A stretch of 44,675 nucleotides of DNA, taken from Candidatus Kapaibacterium sp. (GTDB lineage: Bacteria; Bacteroidota; Ignavibacteria; Kapaibacteriales; UBA4661). This document shows positions 9,572-18,816 of the stretch, piece by piece. The DNA is taken from contig JANYIG010000236.1 of assembly GCA_025358765.1 (NCBI GenBank), positions 1 to 44,675 of the forward strand. Direction: 5' to 3'. The notes beneath the pieces are model-generated. The model saw nothing but the letters and a program-made list of their open reading frames with translations, ran no database searches and was not told the origin of the DNA. Made by a program: the position numbers and the translations under genes. The first letter of the stretch is position 1; each line of letters begins with the position of its first letter.

Positions 9572-9783
9572 CGTATTTCTCCCGAAAGACTGTTAAAGAA
9601 TAATGGAAACAGGGTCGGTAATATGCAATAAATCTTTGCAAGAATCAATAGCTATTGCACGTTTGTGATATGCTATAGAATGAAGGAAGAAAAAGTTTGC
9701 ACATCTGCCTTAACCGTGCGATTTTGCAGACAGAATCATCGTCTTGAAAACCAGTCTTGAACACACGTTTGAAGGAGTCATTT

Positions 9784-10104
9784 ATGTCCGCAATGCACAC
9801 GTACCCCGTTCTAAATATTTCCGAAACCTACATCCGCCAGTGCGTGTATGATACGTTGCCCGAAGAAGTCCGCAGCGCCATGAATTTCGAGGAGTTTCGC
9901 GCCCAGATGAACCCAGAGGATTATCGCTATTTTGCGGCATCACTCTCTGATTTGATAAACGATTACGTGGTCGAAAACGACCTGTTCGCACAGTTCTTAT
10001 CGCAAGCGGTAGATGACACAGTATCCAAAAGCGAGGTACTCTCAAAACTCTACTTGAATAAAAACATTGATCGAACGACGGAAGATGATATGAACGGGAA
10101 ATAA
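9784..10104 (+). CDS. Small conserved-looking protein of unknown function
   Basis: The protein is 106 aa and I do not recognise a family. I start it at the ATG at 9784 because AAGGAG lies six bases upstream. The ORF track uses a TTG nine codons earlier. The sequence is acidic and mostly helical (TYIRQCVYDTLPEEVRSAMN, NPEDYRYFAASLSDLINDYV) with no signal peptide or membrane segment, so it is probably cytosolic. It is divergent from the TonB receptor gene and convergent with uvrA, with a REP-like hairpin between the last two. Codon use looks ordinary. Real-gene status rests on the good ribosome-binding site and length. Confidence 0.6.
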   Translation: MSAMHTYPVLNISETYIRQCVYDTLPEEVRSAMNFEEFRAQMNPEDYRYFAASLSDLINDYVVENDLFAQFLSQAVDDTVSKSEVLSKLYLNKNIDRTTEDDMNGK

Positions 10105-10201
10105 GGGTTGGGAATATAGGAAGATGAATATGGGGAGATTGTGTGTGGGAGTTTTTCTCTAACTCGTCAGATAACTTATGAACTGAGCAAGAATCCGCTC
10201 C

Positions 10202-10250
10202 TGAGCCTGTCGAAGGATGGAAAGCATTACGGTACCCTTCGACAGGCTCA
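10202..10250. repeat. REP-like palindromic hairpin
   Basis: A perfect 15-bp inverted repeat, TGAGCCTGTCGAAGG (10202-10216) and its complement (10236-10250), has a 19-base loop. It lies between the convergent ends of the 106-aa gene and uvrA. The core sequence resembles widespread interspersed palindromes. It could also act as a bidirectional transcription barrier, but there is no clear T-tract. Confidence 0.6.
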
Positions 10251-10277
10251 AGATTCCTGATCAATCATACAAATTCT

Positions 10278-13274
10278 TTACTTCTTGCCTTTCTTTTTTG
10301 CTCCAGTAGAGTCCTCAGCCACCGTTTTATTCCGTACTTCCAGAATATTGCGTAAAAAACGCCCTGTGTGCGATTGTTCTACGCGTGCCACTTGTTCCGG
10401 CGTACCAGCTGCAACCAAGTACCCACCTTGTTCACCTGCCTCTGGTCCGAGGTCAATAATCCAATCGGCGCATTTCATTACGTCGGTGTTGTGTTCTACG
10501 ATAAGCAAAGAATGACCACGTGAAACAAGTTGCTTAAAGCAATTAATGAGCTTGGAAATATCGTCAAAATGTAACCCTGTCGTTGGCTCGTCAAAGATAA
10601 ACAGCGTTGGTTCGCCTGTTTTTTCGAGCAGATGCGAGGCAAGTTTGATGCGCTGTGCTTCACCACCAGAAAGCGTGGTGCCGGGTTGCCCAAGCCGCAT
10701 ATAACCAAGCCCTACATCTTGCAATGCCTTCAAACGAGACGTGATGCGATGTTCGAGCTTGAAAAACTCCACACCCTCGTCCACCGTCATGTTCAGCACG
10801 TCAACGATGGATTTGCCATTAAAAAAGATGCCGTGCGCTTCGCGTTTGTAGCGTGTGCCTCTGCATTCTTCGCATTGAAGATAGAGGTCGGCAAGAAATT
10901 GCATCTCAATTTTGACCACGCCATCGCCCTGACATACCTCACAGCGTCCGCCCGGCACATTGAACGAAAACGAACCCGCTTTCCATCCGAGTTGTTTTGC
11001 GGCTTGCGTGTCTGCAAACAGGTCGCGGATAAAATCAAATGCTTTCGTGTAGGTGGCTGGCGTGGAGCGCGGCGATTTACCAATCGGCGATTGGTCTATC
11101 ATTTCAATTGCTGCAATATGTTCGCCGCCTTCGATGCCCGCACATCTACCAACAGAGCTGACGGATTGCCCGCGTTGCCGCAAAAGATTATTGTGCAGCA
11201 CTTCATAGACAAACGTAGATTTACCGCTCCCGCTTACGCCCGTCAACACACACATTAACCCAAGCGGAATCTCGATGTCCGTGCCTTTAAGGTTGTTTTC
11301 ACGCGGCTCACGGACGATGAGTTTTTTACCATTACCGTCAGCACGGATTGCGGGAACAGCAATCGCTGAAATACCCGCCAAATACCTTCCGGTGAGCGAG
11401 AGTTTTGATTGCATCACCTCTTCCGGCGTTCCTTGCGCCACAATCATACCGCCGTGTTCACCCGCACGTGGTCCCATATCCACGATAATGTCTGCGCGAC
11501 GCATAATATCAGCATCGTGTTCGACCACGATAACGGTGTTTCCTAAATTCCGTAATTTTTCGATGATAGTCGTCATACGTTCGGTGTCGCGCGGATGTAA
11601 TCCGATACTCGGTTCGTCGAGTACGTAGAGCGCCCCGACGAGCGATGAACCGATGCTTGTGGCAAGATTGATACGTTGCGTCTCGCCGCCGGAAAGCGTG
11701 TGTGCAAGTCGGTCAAGCGTTAAATATCCCAAACCGATGTCACACAGCAGCTTTAAGCGCGAGGTAATCTCCTTCAAAATTCGCTCTGCCACAAACACTT
11801 GATATTCCGTGAGCTTCAGGCTATTAAAAAATGCAAAAGCATCGTCTAAGGTCATCGAAACCACGTCGGCAACCGCTTTCCCGCCCACAAACACTTGCCG
11901 TGCGGAGAGCTTCAGGCGTGAACCGTTGCAATCGGCGCACCGCGTGTAGCCACGATAGCGGCTTGCCAATACACGATAGTGCATTTTGTGGGATTTCTGT
12001 TCAACCATTGCAAAAAAGCCTTTTATGCCCGCAAATTCATCGCGTCCGTCGCGAACAAATTTCATCTCGTCTTTTGAAAGTTGGTCAATCGGAACGTTCG
12101 TGCGGATGTTATAGCGTTTTGCTGCTGCGATTAAATCGTCTTGAAATTCCATTTGTGTTGGCGTTTGAAATGGCTGAATCGCACCCGCAGAGAGCGATTT
12201 ACGGCGGTCGGGAATCACTAAGTCTTCATCAATGCCAATGCTACGTCCGAATCCCTGACACGTGGGGCAGGCTCCAAAGGGGTTGTTGAACGAGAACAAG
12301 CGTGGGTCTGGTTCATCGTAGGTAATGCCACAGGTGCAGGTATTGCATTTGAACGTCGTACTAAAGCGAAACTCCGCACCCGTTGTGATGTTGCGAACCA
12401 CGCATGTGCCACGACCTTGTCGAAAAGCGATTTCCAGCGAGTCAGTCAGACGGGAAACTGCTTCAGGGTCATCACGAAACACAACACGGTCAACCAACAC
12501 ACACACGTCGTCTTTGCTGGTGTTTGGGGACAATGATGTTTCGTTGAGGTCAACAAGGTCATTCGGCGCATTGGAAAGTGTCACGCGAAAAAAGCCTTGT
12601 TGTCCTATATTATCCACCTCGTCTGCAAGCGAATGGTTCTCATGGTTGGAGAGCGGGAATAAGATGTACAGCCGTTCGTCGGGTTTTGCAGATTGTCGGA
12701 TATCGTTTAATGCCGATTCCGGTGTGTCTTTCCGCACGAGCATCGAACGCGCTTCGCAATAGGTCTCGCCGATGCGACCATAAAGCAGGCGTAGATAATC
12801 ATACACTTCTGTTTGCGTACCAACGGTGGAACGAGGGTTACGCGAGATAGTTTTTTGTTGAATGGCAATCGCAGGCGGAATGCCCATGATAACATCCACA
12901 TCGGGCTTGTTCATACGCTCCAAAAACTGCCGAGCGTAGGCAGAGAGCGACTCTACGAAGCGACGCTGCCCTTCGGCATAAATCGTATCGAATGCAAGCG
13001 ACGACTTTCCGGAGCCGCTCACACCCGTGATGACGATGAGCTTGTTGCGCGGTAAATCGAGCGAGATATTCTTGAGATTGTGTTCACGAGCGCCGCGTAC
13101 AGACAATATCCGCGTGTTGGGAGCATTCGTCGAGGCGATGGAAGTCACCGGACTGGCTTTGGGCGAAGTCGCAGATGCCGTTCCATTACTTGGTTTCGTT
13201 GTTGTCTTGGTGCTGGCTTTCGATGGGGTTTTCAAGGCTCTTGAGTCGAATGTGAGAGAAATGGCAAACCACAA
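10278..13274 (-). CDS. uvrA: Excinuclease ABC subunit UvrA
   Basis: UvrA is the damage-recognition ATPase of nucleotide excision repair and loads UvrB. The 998-aa ORF has two ABC modules. The first has Walker [10 protein letters not shown] (about residues 84-92) and signature [12 protein letters not shown]; the second has GVSGSGKST and [12 protein letters not shown]. The zinc-binding parts FKCNTCTCG...ACPTC and GRCEVCQ...[10 protein letters not shown] are complete. Homology begins at [14 protein letters not shown] (about residue 54). The preceding ~50 residues are a Ser/Thr/Lys/Pro-rich extension not typical of UvrA. No in-frame ATG exists upstream of the homologous part. The track's TTG (13274) is the first usable start after a stop, but a GTG at residue 43 is an alternative. 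The C-terminus is Lys-rich (GAKKKGKK). Confidence 0.97.
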   Translation of the reverse strand: MWFAISLTFDSRALKTPSKASTKTTTKPSNGTASATSPKASPVTSIASTNAPNTRILSVRGAREHNLKNISLDLPRNKLIVITGVSGSGKSSLAFDTIYAEGQRRFVESLSAYARQFLERMNKPDVDVIMGIPPAIAIQQKTISRNPRSTVGTQTEVYDYLRLLYGRIGETYCEARSMLVRKDTPESALNDIRQSAKPDERLYILFPLSNHENHSLADEVDNIGQQGFFRVTLSNAPNDLVDLNETSLSPNTSKDDVCVLVDRVVFRDDPEAVSRLTDSLEIAFRQGRGTCVVRNITTGAEFRFSTTFKCNTCTCGITYDEPDPRLFSFNNPFGACPTCQGFGRSIGIDEDLVIPDRRKSLSAGAIQPFQTPTQMEFQDDLIAAAKRYNIRTNVPIDQLSKDEMKFVRDGRDEFAGIKGFFAMVEQKSHKMHYRVLASRYRGYTRCADCNGSRLKLSARQVFVGGKAVADVVSMTLDDAFAFFNSLKLTEYQVFVAERILKEITSRLKLLCDIGLGYLTLDRLAHTLSGGETQRINLATSIGSSLVGALYVLDEPSIGLHPRDTERMTTIIEKLRNLGNTVIVVEHDADIMRRADIIVDMGPRAGEHGGMIVAQGTPEEVMQSKLSLTGRYLAGISAIAVPAIRADGNGKKLIVREPRENNLKGTDIEIPLGLMCVLTGVSGSGKSTFVYEVLHNNLLRQRGQSVSSVGRCAGIEGGEHIAAIEMIDQSPIGKSPRSTPATYTKAFDFIRDLFADTQAAKQLGWKAGSFSFNVPGGRCEVCQGDGVVKIEMQFLADLYLQCEECRGTRYKREAHGIFFNGKSIVDVLNMTVDEGVEFFKLEHRITSRLKALQDVGLGYMRLGQPGTTLSGGEAQRIKLASHLLEKTGEPTLFIFDEPTTGLHFDDISKLINCFKQLVSRGHSLLIVEHNTDVMKCADWIIDLGPEAGEQGGYLVAAGTPEQVARVEQSHTGRFLRNILEVRNKTVAEDSTGAKKKGKK

Positions 13275-13350
13275 ATCTATGAAAAATGCAGCTCATAGAG
13301 AAAAGAAGGGATGGGCAAGACAAGAAAAATGTAAAGAAATAACTTCGAGG

Positions 13351-13382
13351 TTGCTTTTTACAGAGTTTTAGCCGTATTTTTG
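13351..13382 (+). promoter_or_regulatory. Putative promoter of tRNA-Ser (TTG-N21-TAnnTTTG)
   Basis: TTG at 13351-13353 and TATTTTTG at 13375-13382 are separated by 21 bases and end 23 bases before the tRNA. The pattern matches the -33/-7 elements of the Bacteroidota primary sigma factor. The same spacing is seen upstream of the Rrf2 regulator. Confidence 0.5.
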
Positions 13383-13405
13383 TATCTGTACAACGACCAC
13401 AACAC

Positions 13406-13487
13406 GGAAGGCTCGCATAATGGTATTGCAGCGGTCTTGAAAACCGCCGGGCGTAAGCCTGTGAGAGTTCGAATCCCTCGCCTTCCG
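13406..13487 (+). tRNA. tRNA-Ser (anticodon UGA)
   Basis: The acceptor stem GGAAGGC (13406-13412) pairs with GCCTTCC (13480-13486), followed by discriminator G at 13487, as usual for tRNA-Ser. The anticodon stem GCGGT/ACCGC (13431-13435, 13443-13447) holds loop CTTGAAA, giving anticodon TGA, which reads UCA and related serine codons. A long variable arm (about 13448-13462, GGGCGTAAGCCT) is diagnostic of a class II tRNA. The T arm has TTCGAAT with one A-C mismatch in the stem. CCA is not encoded. A terminator follows directly. Confidence 0.95.
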
Positions 13488-13494
13488 CTTAAAA

Positions 13495-13531
13495 ACGGCT
13501 TGAAACAATAAGGTTTAAGCCGTTTTTTTTA
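13495..13531 (+). terminator. Intrinsic terminator after tRNA-Ser
   Basis: ACGGCTT pairs with AAGCCGT around a GAAAC/GTTT inner stem and is followed by a run of eight Ts. It starts eight bases after the tRNA end. Confidence 0.85.
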
Positions 13532-13587
13532 TGTCTTAGGATTCAAGCTATTGTTATTTGAAGCGGCTTGTTATTTATTTTCCATAC

Positions 13588-13617
13588 ATAAAAGGGAACA
13601 ACCGAAGCTGTTCCCTT
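13588..13617 (-). terminator. Intrinsic terminator after superoxide dismutase
   Basis: On the minus strand AAGGGAACA and TGTTCCCTT form a perfect 9-bp stem with a 7-base loop, followed by TTTATG. It lies 40 bases past the SOD stop codon and probably ends the long SUF-locus transcript. Confidence 0.75.
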
Positions 13618-13656
13618 GCTACCTTTACTTATAAAACCTTCACATCAAACGTCGAA

Positions 13657-14283
13657 TTATTTCGCAAATTTTTTGTAGCGATCGTTAACACGACCCCAAT
13701 GCAAATTCGCAAAGAAGTTATCGAGATATTTCGCACGAGCCGGACCATCTTTGTGATAATAAGCGTGCTCGAACATGTCGCACGAAATGAGCGGAATGCC
13801 GCCCCAAATAGCTCCGTAGTGGTGTTCGTCCACCAACACGTTCAACACACGACCGCTATAAAGTTGGTCGAGCGTCAGCACAGCCCACCCCGATAGCTTT
13901 GAAGCAATAGCAGTTGCTTTGAAATCCGCTTTCCAGTTATCCAACGAGCCAAACTCTTTTTCGATTGCAGCCACAACATCTGCGCCTTTGCTCGTGTCGC
14001 CGTCGCCCCCAAGCACCTCCCAATAAACATCATGCAGCACAGTACCAGCATGATTCCATGTTTGGCGACGTTTAAGTTCCCCGAAGTCCGACCAATTACC
14101 GTTTGCGGCGGATTTATCCGCGTTTGGCAATGCTGCTTCGATTTTATTCAAAAACGTCACATAGCCCTTGTGGTGCGTGTTGTAGTGCCAGTCGGTGGTC
14201 TCTGGGGAGAGCAAATCTTTCAACACAGTTTTTGCTTCATCGTCCGAGTATGGACGCGGGTTAAATTTCCATTCGTATGCCAT
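13657..14283 (-). CDS. Fe/Mn-family superoxide dismutase, His-type active site
   Basis: SOD converts superoxide to oxygen and peroxide in the cytosol (no signal peptide). The protein is 208 aa from the ATG at 14283; the track's longer start overlaps the ferredoxin. Metal ligands are visible: His33 (DWHYNTHHKGYV), His84 (VLHDVYWEVL), and Asp169 and His173 (LISCDMFEHAYY). The second-sphere position filled by Gln69 in E. coli FeSOD is Gly here. The Gln of MnSOD (ANQDSPL region) is replaced by His in VDEHHYGA, as in archaeal-type cambialistic enzymes, so metal preference cannot be assigned as classical Fe or Mn. It follows the ferredoxin gene by 46 bases and closes the locus before a terminator. 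Confidence 0.9.
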   Translation of the reverse strand: MAYEWKFNPRPYSDDEAKTVLKDLLSPETTDWHYNTHHKGYVTFLNKIEAALPNADKSAANGNWSDFGELKRRQTWNHAGTVLHDVYWEVLGGDGDTSKGADVVAAIEKEFGSLDNWKADFKATAIASKLSGWAVLTLDQLYSGRVLNVLVDEHHYGAIWGGIPLISCDMFEHAYYHKDGPARAKYLDNFFANLHWGRVNDRYKKFAK

Positions 14284-14329
14284 TTGTATAGCTCCAGTTG
14301 GTTTTGAGTAAAAGAATGAGGGGTTAGTT

Positions 14330-14620
14330 TTAAGCGTCGTAATCAATCACCACATCTGCCGTAAGTGGGTGGGATTGGCACGTGAGTACGTAGCCATCAG
14401 CGATTTCTTCATCGGTGAGCGCCTCGCGGTCGTCCATCACGATGTCGCCGGAGAGTTTTTTTGCACGGCACGTGCAGCACGAACCGATTTGACAGGCGTA
14501 CGGAGGATCGAGGCTTTGGCGGACAGCCGCCGCAAGGATGGATTCGTCGGGTTCAACCGTGATAGTTGCTGTTTTGCCGTAGAGCGTTACTTTTACGTCG
14601 CGGGTTACAATGTCAGCCAT
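14330..14620 (-). CDS. [2Fe-2S] ferredoxin, plant/Hca-Paa reductase-domain type
   Basis: This is a 96-aa soluble electron carrier. The cluster ligands Cys43, Cys48, Cys51 and Cys81 lie in YACQIGSCCTCRAKKLSG and VLTCQSHP. An extra Cys49 sits inside the loop. The fold resembles the C-terminal ferredoxin domain of PaaE/Hmp-like oxidoreductases, here as a stand-alone protein. A TACATTTG element at 14710-14717 suggests its own promoter, shared with the SOD gene downstream. Its position at the end of the SUF locus suggests it is a client or an electron donor for cluster assembly. That is inference. Confidence 0.92.
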   Translation of the reverse strand: MADIVTRDVKVTLYGKTATITVEPDESILAAAVRQSLDPPYACQIGSCCTCRAKKLSGDIVMDDREALTDEEIADGYVLTCQSHPLTADVVIDYDA

Positions 14621-14709
14621 TGGAAAATGTTGAAGTTGTTGGAGGGTAAATTTGAATTGTTTACGTAGAGTCTTTTAGTATTTAATAAAAAACGTTCAAC
14701 AAGAGAGTG

Positions 14710-14717
14710 CAAATGTA
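14710..14717 (-). promoter_or_regulatory. Putative -7 element for ferredoxin-sod
   Basis: TACATTTG on the minus strand fits TAnnTTTG and lies about 90 bases upstream of the ferredoxin ATG, in an otherwise AT-rich 122-base gap. No TTG at the usual 21-base distance is present; one lies at 16 bases. Confidence 0.35.
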
Positions 14718-14742
14718 CGAAAAATCACTCACACAATAGCCG

Positions 14743-15072
14743 TCACATAAAGCCAAGCTCAAGCATTGCCACTTCACTCATCATGCTTTTTTCCCATGTC
14801 GGCTCGAACACAACATCCACCAACGCATCCGCAACGTCTTTGACGGATTTGATACGCTCTTCCACATCGCCCGGCAGCGAGCCGGCAGCAGGGCAGTTGG
14901 GCGAAGTCAGCGTCATGTCAACATGAACGTGGTTTTGTTCATCTACCGTCACGGTATAAATCAGCCCAAGTTCGTAGATGTCCACTGGTATTTCGGGGTC
15001 GTAACACGTTTTGAGTACGCTAACGATGCGTTGCTCCATTTCAGGAATCGTGCCGTTGTTGATAAATTCCAT
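14743..15072 (-). CDS. sufT: SufT / MIP18-family (DUF59) Fe-S maturation protein
   Basis: The protein is 109 aa. The VLKTCYDPEIPVDIYELGLIY start and the TLTSPNCPAAGSLPGDVEERI centre are the hallmarks of the DUF59/MIP18 family. The conserved Asp-Pro-Glu-Ile and the Cys in SPNCP are present. SufT helps deliver Fe-S clusters to target proteins, especially under high demand. It starts at an ATG 12 bases after sufE and forms a sufE-sufT unit. Assignment is firm by motif and context. Confidence 0.92.
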   Translation of the reverse strand: MEFINNGTIPEMEQRIVSVLKTCYDPEIPVDIYELGLIYTVTVDEQNHVHVDMTLTSPNCPAAGSLPGDVEERIKSVKDVADALVDVVFEPTWEKSMMSEVAMLELGFM

Positions 15073-15084
15073 AATGATGATTAC

Positions 15085-15513
15085 TTACGCTTGCTGCTGC
15101 AAAAGCGAAAATGCGATGCCGTAGGTTTTGATTTTTTTTATCATAGACGCAAAGCCATTCGTTCTATTCGGCGAAAGGTGCGTATCTAAGCCAATTTTTT
15201 GAATAAAATCCGGCTGCGTGGCAATAATATCCTGCGGCGTTTGGTGGGAATATACCCTGAGCGCAAGTGCTACCAATCCTTTGACGATAGCTGCATCGGA
15301 ATCACCCTGAAACACAACCTTGCCGTCGTTGAATTCCGCATGGAGCCACACTTGCGACTGGCATCCGCGCACTTTATTGTCCTCCGTGTGCAATTCGTCG
15401 GACATCGGCGGGATGTCTTTGCCGAGCTTGATGATATGACGATATTTGTCTTCCCAATCGTCGTAGCCGGAAAATTCTTGAACGATGAGGTTTTGTGCTT
15501 CGAGTGCTGTCAT
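15085..15513 (-). CDS. sufE: Cysteine desulfuration protein SufE
   Basis: SufE accepts persulfide sulfur from the desulfurase SufS and passes it to the SufBCD scaffold. The protein is 142 aa with the active Cys51 in NKVRGCQSQVWL, the family motif. The C-terminal HLSPNRTNGFASMIKKIK segment is also typical. It begins at an ATG (15513) after an 82-base gap from the coiled-coil gene and is 12 bases from sufT. It lies about 4 kb downstream of its partner sufS, with three unrelated genes between. Confidence 0.95.
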   Translation of the reverse strand: MTALEAQNLIVQEFSGYDDWEDKYRHIIKLGKDIPPMSDELHTEDNKVRGCQSQVWLHAEFNDGKVVFQGDSDAAIVKGLVALALRVYSHQTPQDIIATQPDFIQKIGLDTHLSPNRTNGFASMIKKIKTYGIAFSLLQQQA

Positions 15514-15595
15514 TGGTTATTCCTTGAAATTCTGCTTTGCAATATCGTGTACGCCTGTATGGACGCAATATTCACGGCATGATTTTACTTTTTAT

Positions 15596-15892
15596 TTACT
15601 TCTGTCGCGCCGAGGTCTCCAAATGCGTAATGCGTCGTTCGTGGTCGGCGTAGATATCCGCGCTTATGCCCGCAGCTCGCGCTACCTGCACAAGAGATTC
15701 ACGCAAATGGTCAACTGCTTCGATGGTCGCGTCTGTCTTAGCATTCAACTTCACCAATTCAAGCCGGACGTATCGTTGCTCTTCACGCATCCCGTTCAAT
15801 TCCTCGCGTACGCCACTCAATTCCTCGCGCATTCCACGCTGCTCATGAAGCATTTCTGCTAAAAGCTCAATAATACGTTCATCGCTCGACAT
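15596..15892 (-). CDS. Small coiled-coil protein of unknown function
   Basis: The 98-aa protein is helical along its length. Residues 17-45 show heptad-like repeats (MREELSGVREELNGMREEQ), so a parallel coiled coil is likely. The C-terminal part (DIYADHERRITHLE) is similar to short proteins often found beside Uma2/DUF820 genes, but I do not recognise a named family. It starts at an ATG and lies between the GH13 amylase and sufE genes. Function unknown. Confidence 0.65.
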   Translation of the reverse strand: MSSDERIIELLAEMLHEQRGMREELSGVREELNGMREEQRYVRLELVKLNAKTDATIEAVDHLRESLVQVARAAGISADIYADHERRITHLETSARQK

Positions 15893-15978
15893 AATGCCTC
15901 CAAAATAGACAGTAAATATTCGCCTGCGTCTGCAAATCTACACAAAAAAACACTATTTTCCTTTGCTTACTGCCTCTG

Positions 15979-18720
15979 TTACTGCTTCACAAGCAATACG
16001 CGCTGCACCGCACCGGTGCTTGTTTTTACGGTACAAAAGTACGTCCCCTGCGCCCACGTAGCACCTACCACCTCTCGCATGTGCGAGCCTTGTGCCTGCC
16101 AACCTTCATCCATCACCAGCACCACACGCCCCAGCGCATCATACACCGTCATACTTACTTGTGTAGCACTTTCTAAGGTGTATTCTATCGTGGTGCTTTC
16201 GCTGAAAGGTTGGGGGTAAGCGCGGGTTGGAAAATTTTGTTTATCTACTGACACTGATGATATATCGGCTCCATGCACGATTGCTCCACTTAATGGTGCT
16301 AATATAATGCTAAAACTCATCTGATTTTGCCGCTTAATTTGAAGATTTCCAAGAACTAAATCTGGACGAATAATCTCGAATGGTCCCGCATTTATTGTTG
16401 TTGAGGCGGTATCACTCGTTAGATTGAAAATAACAATGTCTCCTGAGTTAGCATATACTTGGTTGATTATACTACGACCAGGATAGAAGCGCATTAATAC
16501 CAAGACATTATTGTTGCTTGTTTCTAATTTTGTTAAAGGTTGTTCTCTTAGACTTGCGCTAAAATATTTTTTAGACTGTAACAGCTGTTTGTAAAACTCA
16601 CTCAACCCCTTATCAAAATTCATGTCATCCACAGGGCGCGTGAATGCTGGCGAATGCGAGGCGGCTTGCGGAGCGAACGTGATATCCTCCCAGTTCATGG
16701 GCATTCGGTCGTCGGGGTCATTGCCGCCCCACAGCCCAGATTCTGTGCCGTAATACAGCATCGGCGCACCCACATACGTTGCTTGAAACAGCGCAATAAG
16801 TTTTTGCAGGTCGCGTTCCGGCTGCGTTGGTTTGCGGATTTGGTACGACGGTCGCCCCCATGCGTTGTTCGTGATGCCGGAAAGTGTGTTGTTCACAGTC
16901 ATCGAGGACAAACGCTCGGTGTCGTGCGAGTCCATCATGTTTTGCAACACCGCCTGAACGTCCGGCGAATAGGCGCTCCTACGCTGTTCCATCGTCTTCC
17001 AAAAATCCTGCGCCGTACCTTTTTGATTGACGAAAAAATCCTTCACAGGCAGCGTAAACGCCCAATAGTTCATCACCGCAGAAAAATTGCCGTTTTTGAC
17101 GGTCGCGGGCGAAGCATCCGTCCAGATTTCGGCGGTCGTGTAGGCATTTGGGTTTAGGCGGCGCACGTAGGCGTTCCACTCGTTCCAAAACGGCGTGGGC
17201 ATGTACGGCACAACGTCCAAACGCCAGCCATCTATGCCGTCGGACGGATCGCCATCACCATTCGGATCCATCCAACGTTTGGTGATGTCGAAGATGTATT
17301 GTTTCGGAGCATCCGCAAGCGTCCGTCCGTCGGCGCTGCGGGCAAATTCCGGCAACGACGTAAAACCTTCCCAGCTTTTGTACGCGAACTCATTTTGCGG
17401 CGTAGCGGGGTCGTCGAACTTGTTCACAACGTACCAATCTTTGAAGCGCGAGGCTTGCTGGTTTTTCTGAAGGTCTTGAAACGCATAAAATCTGCGCCCT
17501 GTGTGGTTAAACACGCCGTCAATGATGACGCGCAGCCCTCGTTTTTTTGCCTCGCCAAGGAATTTCAGAAATAGCGAATCGGCGCTCGTCCATTTCCACG
17601 TTTTTGGGTCGTAAGGCGCAGCACTGGCGTTTTCGCGGGCTATCTGCTCCAAATCTGCTTTTGGGTTCGGTCCGAAATATGGGTCAATGTGGTGATGTGC
17701 GTTGCCGTCGTATTTGTGCAGGGAGTTCGCGTAGAACATCGGATTTAAGTATAGTGCCGTAATACCAAGGTCTTTGAGGTAATCTAACTTGTCTATCATG
17801 CCCTGAATATCGCCCCCGTAGCGGCGGTGGAAAATAGCATTTGTATAAAAACTGCTGCCAAATTCTTTCTCCCAATCATCGCGGGTGAACCAATCGCTGC
17901 CCCAATCCTTCACGCGCCACTTGTCGGACACACCGTTGCCGAGTTCCAAACTCTCGCGGGTTGGGTCGTTGGATTTATCGCCATTACGGAAGCGTTCGGG
18001 GAAAATCTGATACCAGACAACATCCTTCGCCCACGACGGCACGGCATTGATGAACGAAAGAAACGTATAGGAAAGAGCATTTCCGGCATTATCGCTGGCA
18101 ACAATCCTGTATGTTCGACTGCGAGGCTGCGGCGAAGGCAGCGTATAGCGTAGAAGGCGTGTTGAGGTGTTGAACGTAGGTAAAACATTCGTCGAGTCAT
18201 TGTCAATCACAAGCGAAAGCCGTGTGACGGTGCTTGCCCCAACAATGCTGGCATTCACAGCTGTAACAGTTCCCTGCGCGTTTGTGTCGAGCGCCGGTTG
18301 GAACACAAAAAAATTCGAGACCTGTAGCGCAGAATTTTGATCGTTGCCTTCTTGCACATCGTTGAGCGGGTCAGGTGTCCACGTGTACTGCGAACCAGAT
18401 TGATTCGTGTGGTACTGGAATTTGTATAAATATTTTTTGCCGAGGTTCAGTTGCAGCGTTTTCGTCCAAGCGCCAGATGCCGCATCATAGCTCATTTCTG
18501 AAGGCGCTCCGGCAATAATTGCGCCACCACTATTTGGTCCCCAATTGTTGAACTCGCCCGGCACAAAGGCTCGAACGTAGAGCTTTTGCGGATCGGCAAA
18601 GCGGAAGGTCACGGGAGTAGTTTGTGCAGATAGTGATATTGCAAGGACAAGCATCGCGCAAATGATACAAGCCAGAACCTTGAGTTGATAAGGCTTGGAG
18701 AAAGACGTGACGGTATTCAT
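15979..18720 (-). CDS. Secreted GH13 alpha-amylase/neopullulanase-like enzyme with T9SS sorting domain
   Basis: This 913-aa enzyme probably hydrolyses alpha-glucans outside the cell. A signal peptide (residues 1-32, ending LSAQ) leads to a carbohydrate-binding-like domain (about 34-135: YVRAFVPGEFNNWG, as in CBM48/CBM20-type modules). The GH13 barrel begins at DVVWYQIFPERFRNGD. The triad is intact: nucleophile Asp502 (DGWRLDV), acid/base Glu531 (TTAEIW) and Asp600 (MDSHDTERL). Region I is DGVFNHTG. The last 80 residues (AYPQPFSESTTIEYTL through GTYFCTVKTSTG) are a T9SS type A sorting domain. It sits inside the SUF locus between the Uma2 gene and the coiled-coil gene, with no obvious functional link. 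Exact specificity (cyclomaltodextrinase, neopullulanase or amylase) is open. Confidence 0.93.
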   Translation of the reverse strand: MNTVTSFSKPYQLKVLACIICAMLVLAISLSAQTTPVTFRFADPQKLYVRAFVPGEFNNWGPNSGGAIIAGAPSEMSYDAASGAWTKTLQLNLGKKYLYKFQYHTNQSGSQYTWTPDPLNDVQEGNDQNSALQVSNFFVFQPALDTNAQGTVTAVNASIVGASTVTRLSLVIDNDSTNVLPTFNTSTRLLRYTLPSPQPRSRTYRIVASDNAGNALSYTFLSFINAVPSWAKDVVWYQIFPERFRNGDKSNDPTRESLELGNGVSDKWRVKDWGSDWFTRDDWEKEFGSSFYTNAIFHRRYGGDIQGMIDKLDYLKDLGITALYLNPMFYANSLHKYDGNAHHHIDPYFGPNPKADLEQIARENASAAPYDPKTWKWTSADSLFLKFLGEAKKRGLRVIIDGVFNHTGRRFYAFQDLQKNQQASRFKDWYVVNKFDDPATPQNEFAYKSWEGFTSLPEFARSADGRTLADAPKQYIFDITKRWMDPNGDGDPSDGIDGWRLDVVPYMPTPFWNEWNAYVRRLNPNAYTTAEIWTDASPATVKNGNFSAVMNYWAFTLPVKDFFVNQKGTAQDFWKTMEQRRSAYSPDVQAVLQNMMDSHDTERLSSMTVNNTLSGITNNAWGRPSYQIRKPTQPERDLQKLIALFQATYVGAPMLYYGTESGLWGGNDPDDRMPMNWEDITFAPQAASHSPAFTRPVDDMNFDKGLSEFYKQLLQSKKYFSASLREQPLTKLETSNNNVLVLMRFYPGRSIINQVYANSGDIVIFNLTSDTASTTINAGPFEIIRPDLVLGNLQIKRQNQMSFSIILAPLSGAIVHGADISSVSVDKQNFPTRAYPQPFSESTTIEYTLESATQVSMTVYDALGRVVLVMDEGWQAQGSHMREVVGATWAQGTYFCTVKTSTGAVQRVLLVKQ

Positions 18721-18816
18721 ATCCTGTGAATAGTGAGGGCATTGATAAAAACCATGATGGGCAACGATATAATGAGCGTTAGGGCTGGTTGAAAGGAACA
18801 GCAGACCTTCGAAAGC

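Noticed and set aside
10202-10250. Rho-independent terminator for uvrA
   Set aside because: The hairpin is strong but there is no T-tract on either side. I list it as a REP-like repeat instead.
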